Assembly: GCA_934351925.1 (NCBI GenBank)
Contig: CAKRJT010000009.1
Location: forward strand, 1-64,000
DNA: 64,000 nucleotides
Origin: an uncultured Lachnospiraceae bacterium
Lineage (GTDB): Bacteria > Bacillota > Clostridia > Lachnospirales > Lachnospiraceae
Direction: 5' to 3'
The notes beneath the pieces are model-generated. The model searched no databases. It was not told the origin of the DNA and worked only from the letters and a program-made list of their open reading frames with translations. A program made the position numbers and the translations under genes. Positions 63,104-64,000 of the stretch are shown in pieces; position 1 is the first letter of the stretch, and each line of letters starts with the position of its first letter.

Positions 63104-64000
63104 TTAAATTATAAATTTATTAATTGCCTCAACAAGAGCCTCAGAATGTACTATCAATTCTTCAGACTCATTATTAAGCTTCTCAACAGCCTCCAACTGA
63201 CGGCTGGCAGCTTCATTGACTTCAGTAGCGGACGATGCCGTCTCCTGAGCTACGGCAGATATGCTCTCTATAGCTGAAAGGGTCTCTCTCTTAGCAACAT
63301 CCATATCATTTATTCCGCTTGAAATCTCTGAAAGGTTATCTGCAAGTCCCGACACATGCTTATCTATATCGCGGAATACATCAATCGTATTCTTAAGCGC
63401 TTCCTCCTGTGAGTTTACAATAACTTCTGCCTGCTTTGCAACCTCAACGGTATCAACGGTCTGCTTCTGAATTTTTCCGACAATACCCCTTATCTCATTT
63501 ACGGAGTTGAGTGACTGTTCAGCAAGCTTTCTGATAGAGTCGGCAACTACCGCAAATCCTCTTCCGGCATCCCCCGCCCTCGCAGCCTCTATTGAAGCAT
63601 TGAGTGAAAGAAGACTGGTTTCATCGGCTATATCATTGATTGCACCGATAATCTTGGCGATGGATTTCGATGCCTCCTCCAAATCCTGAATATTCGAAAT
63701 AACCTCGGAAGTAACCTGTGTGGTAGCCTTAGCCTTGTCCTTCAACTGTTCTATCGTTCCGAGTCCGTCAGATACAATACTCTTCGTATTATCCGCAATC
63801 TCCGCAATCTTATTAGTATTGTCTGATACAATCTCTATTTTCTTAGATAAGTCATCCATTCTTGTAAGACAATTTTCAGCATCCTGCGCCTGCATGACGA
63901 TACCCTGCTCAACCTCTGCGATTGACGACGTTATCGACTTGGTCTCCTCAAGAAGAATTCCCGAGTTGCCTCCAACGCTCTCCGATGCCTTTCCAACAGC
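63104..64000 (-). CDS. Methyl-accepting chemotaxis protein, C-terminal part (cut by window end)
   Basis: The visible 298 codons continue in frame past the window end, so the true start is outside. They form the coiled-coil signalling domain. The hairpin tip is seen in [47 protein letters not shown], quoted here in parts ([36 protein letters not shown]). The ligand-binding and membrane segments would be further upstream. No other chemotaxis gene is in view, so the cell is presumably motile but the locus lies elsewhere. Confidence 0.9.
   Translation of the reverse strand, partial: AVGKASESVGGNSGILLEETKSITSSIAEVEQGIVMQAQDAENCLTRMDDLSKKIEIVSDNTNKIAEIADNTKSIVSDGLGTIEQLKDKAKATTQVTSEVISNIQDLEEASKSIAKIIGAINDIADETSLLSLNASIEAARAGDAGRGFAVVADSIRKLAEQSLNSVNEIRGIVGKIQKQTVDTVEVAKQAEVIVNSQEEALKNTIDVFRDIDKHVSGLADNLSEISSGINDMDVAKRETLSAIESISAVAQETASSATEVNEAASRQLEAVEKLNNESEELIVHSEALVEAINKFII

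Noticed and set aside
1..64000. CRISPR arrays, tRNA or rRNA genes, prophage and complete insertion sequences
   Set aside because: I saw no regularly spaced repeats with unique spacers, no tRNA-like cloverleaf with TTCRA arm, no rRNA sequence and no transposase longer than the Rpn fragment. A dedicated tRNA/IS search was not possible.

Overview
The window looks like a chromosomal segment of a spore-lineage gut Clostridium, most likely Lachnospiraceae. This is inferred from gene content and gene style, not from a database match. Pointers are a GerA/SpoVAF-type spore germination protein, a stand-alone AICAR formyltransferase paired with a PurO-type IMP cyclohydrolase behind a ZTP riboswitch, cytoplasmic GH2/GH31/GH13/GH28 glycosidases, DUF4125/DUF4037 and DUF5050 proteins, and consensus TTGACA/TATAAT promoters with GGAGG ribosome binding sites. 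Almost every gene is on the minus strand. The plus-strand genes are a small HTH regulator, ridA, a DUF5050 protein and a small membrane protein. I see no rRNA, tRNA, CRISPR array, complete insertion sequence or prophage.

Layout. 0-8 kb: a two-HTH regulator, then a long GH2 and a GH31 glycosidase. 8-10.2 kb: the last two steps of IMP synthesis under a ZTP riboswitch. 10.2-13.3 kb: a Gly/Pro-rich TPM-like membrane protein and an iscS-iscU pair with a strong promoter and a CCTAG-N7-CTAGG operator. 13.3-18.3 kb: a sugar-1-phosphate nucleotidyltransferase/kinase fusion of the Fkp (fucose salvage) type, a GH13 enzyme and a RhaM-type mutarotase. 18.5-24 kb: spoVAF, a small unknown protein, an M19 dipeptidase, a PAS-GGDEF remnant, an HTH gene with two matching operators, an NlpC/P60 endopeptidase and ridA. 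24-30 kb: DUF2264, folD, a cyclodeaminase, an aldo/keto reductase and a DmpG/HMGL-like aldolase. 30-36 kb: ppk, ppx, pheA and a DUF5050 protein. 36-43.4 kb: a TPR-DUF4037-DUF4125 protein and a TetR-controlled heterodimeric ABC exporter. 43.4-49.6 kb: an OhrR-type regulator with glutathione peroxidase, an AlbA_2 regulator, a second GH2 and rsgA.

49.6-56.6 kb is the plastic part of the window. It holds a candidate small transcription unit with a 24-codon ORF and four gene remnants: a DJ-1-like protein, an Rpn nuclease C-terminus, a histidine kinase with a one-base frameshift, and the tail of an ABC-2 permease. It also holds a three-hairpin element and a 75-bp repeat that is tandem at 54.1 kb and single at 56.5 kb. 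Intact GH28, alpha/beta-hydrolase, DUF4143 ATPase and AAC(3)-like genes lie among them. 56.6-64 kb is ordinary housekeeping: M15 peptidase, NSS transporter, RlmI-type methyltransferase, a glycosyltransferase, glyA and a chemotaxis receptor cut by the window end.

The most noteworthy non-coding observations are the ZTP riboswitch, the operator pairs next to regulators (HTH, OhrR, TetR), and two repeat families placed directly before Shine-Dalgarno sequences. I do not see a clear-cut new defence or mobile system. The best candidates for undescribed biology are the TPR-DUF4037-DUF4125 protein, the orphan transcript upstream of rsgA and the start-codon-proximal repeats.
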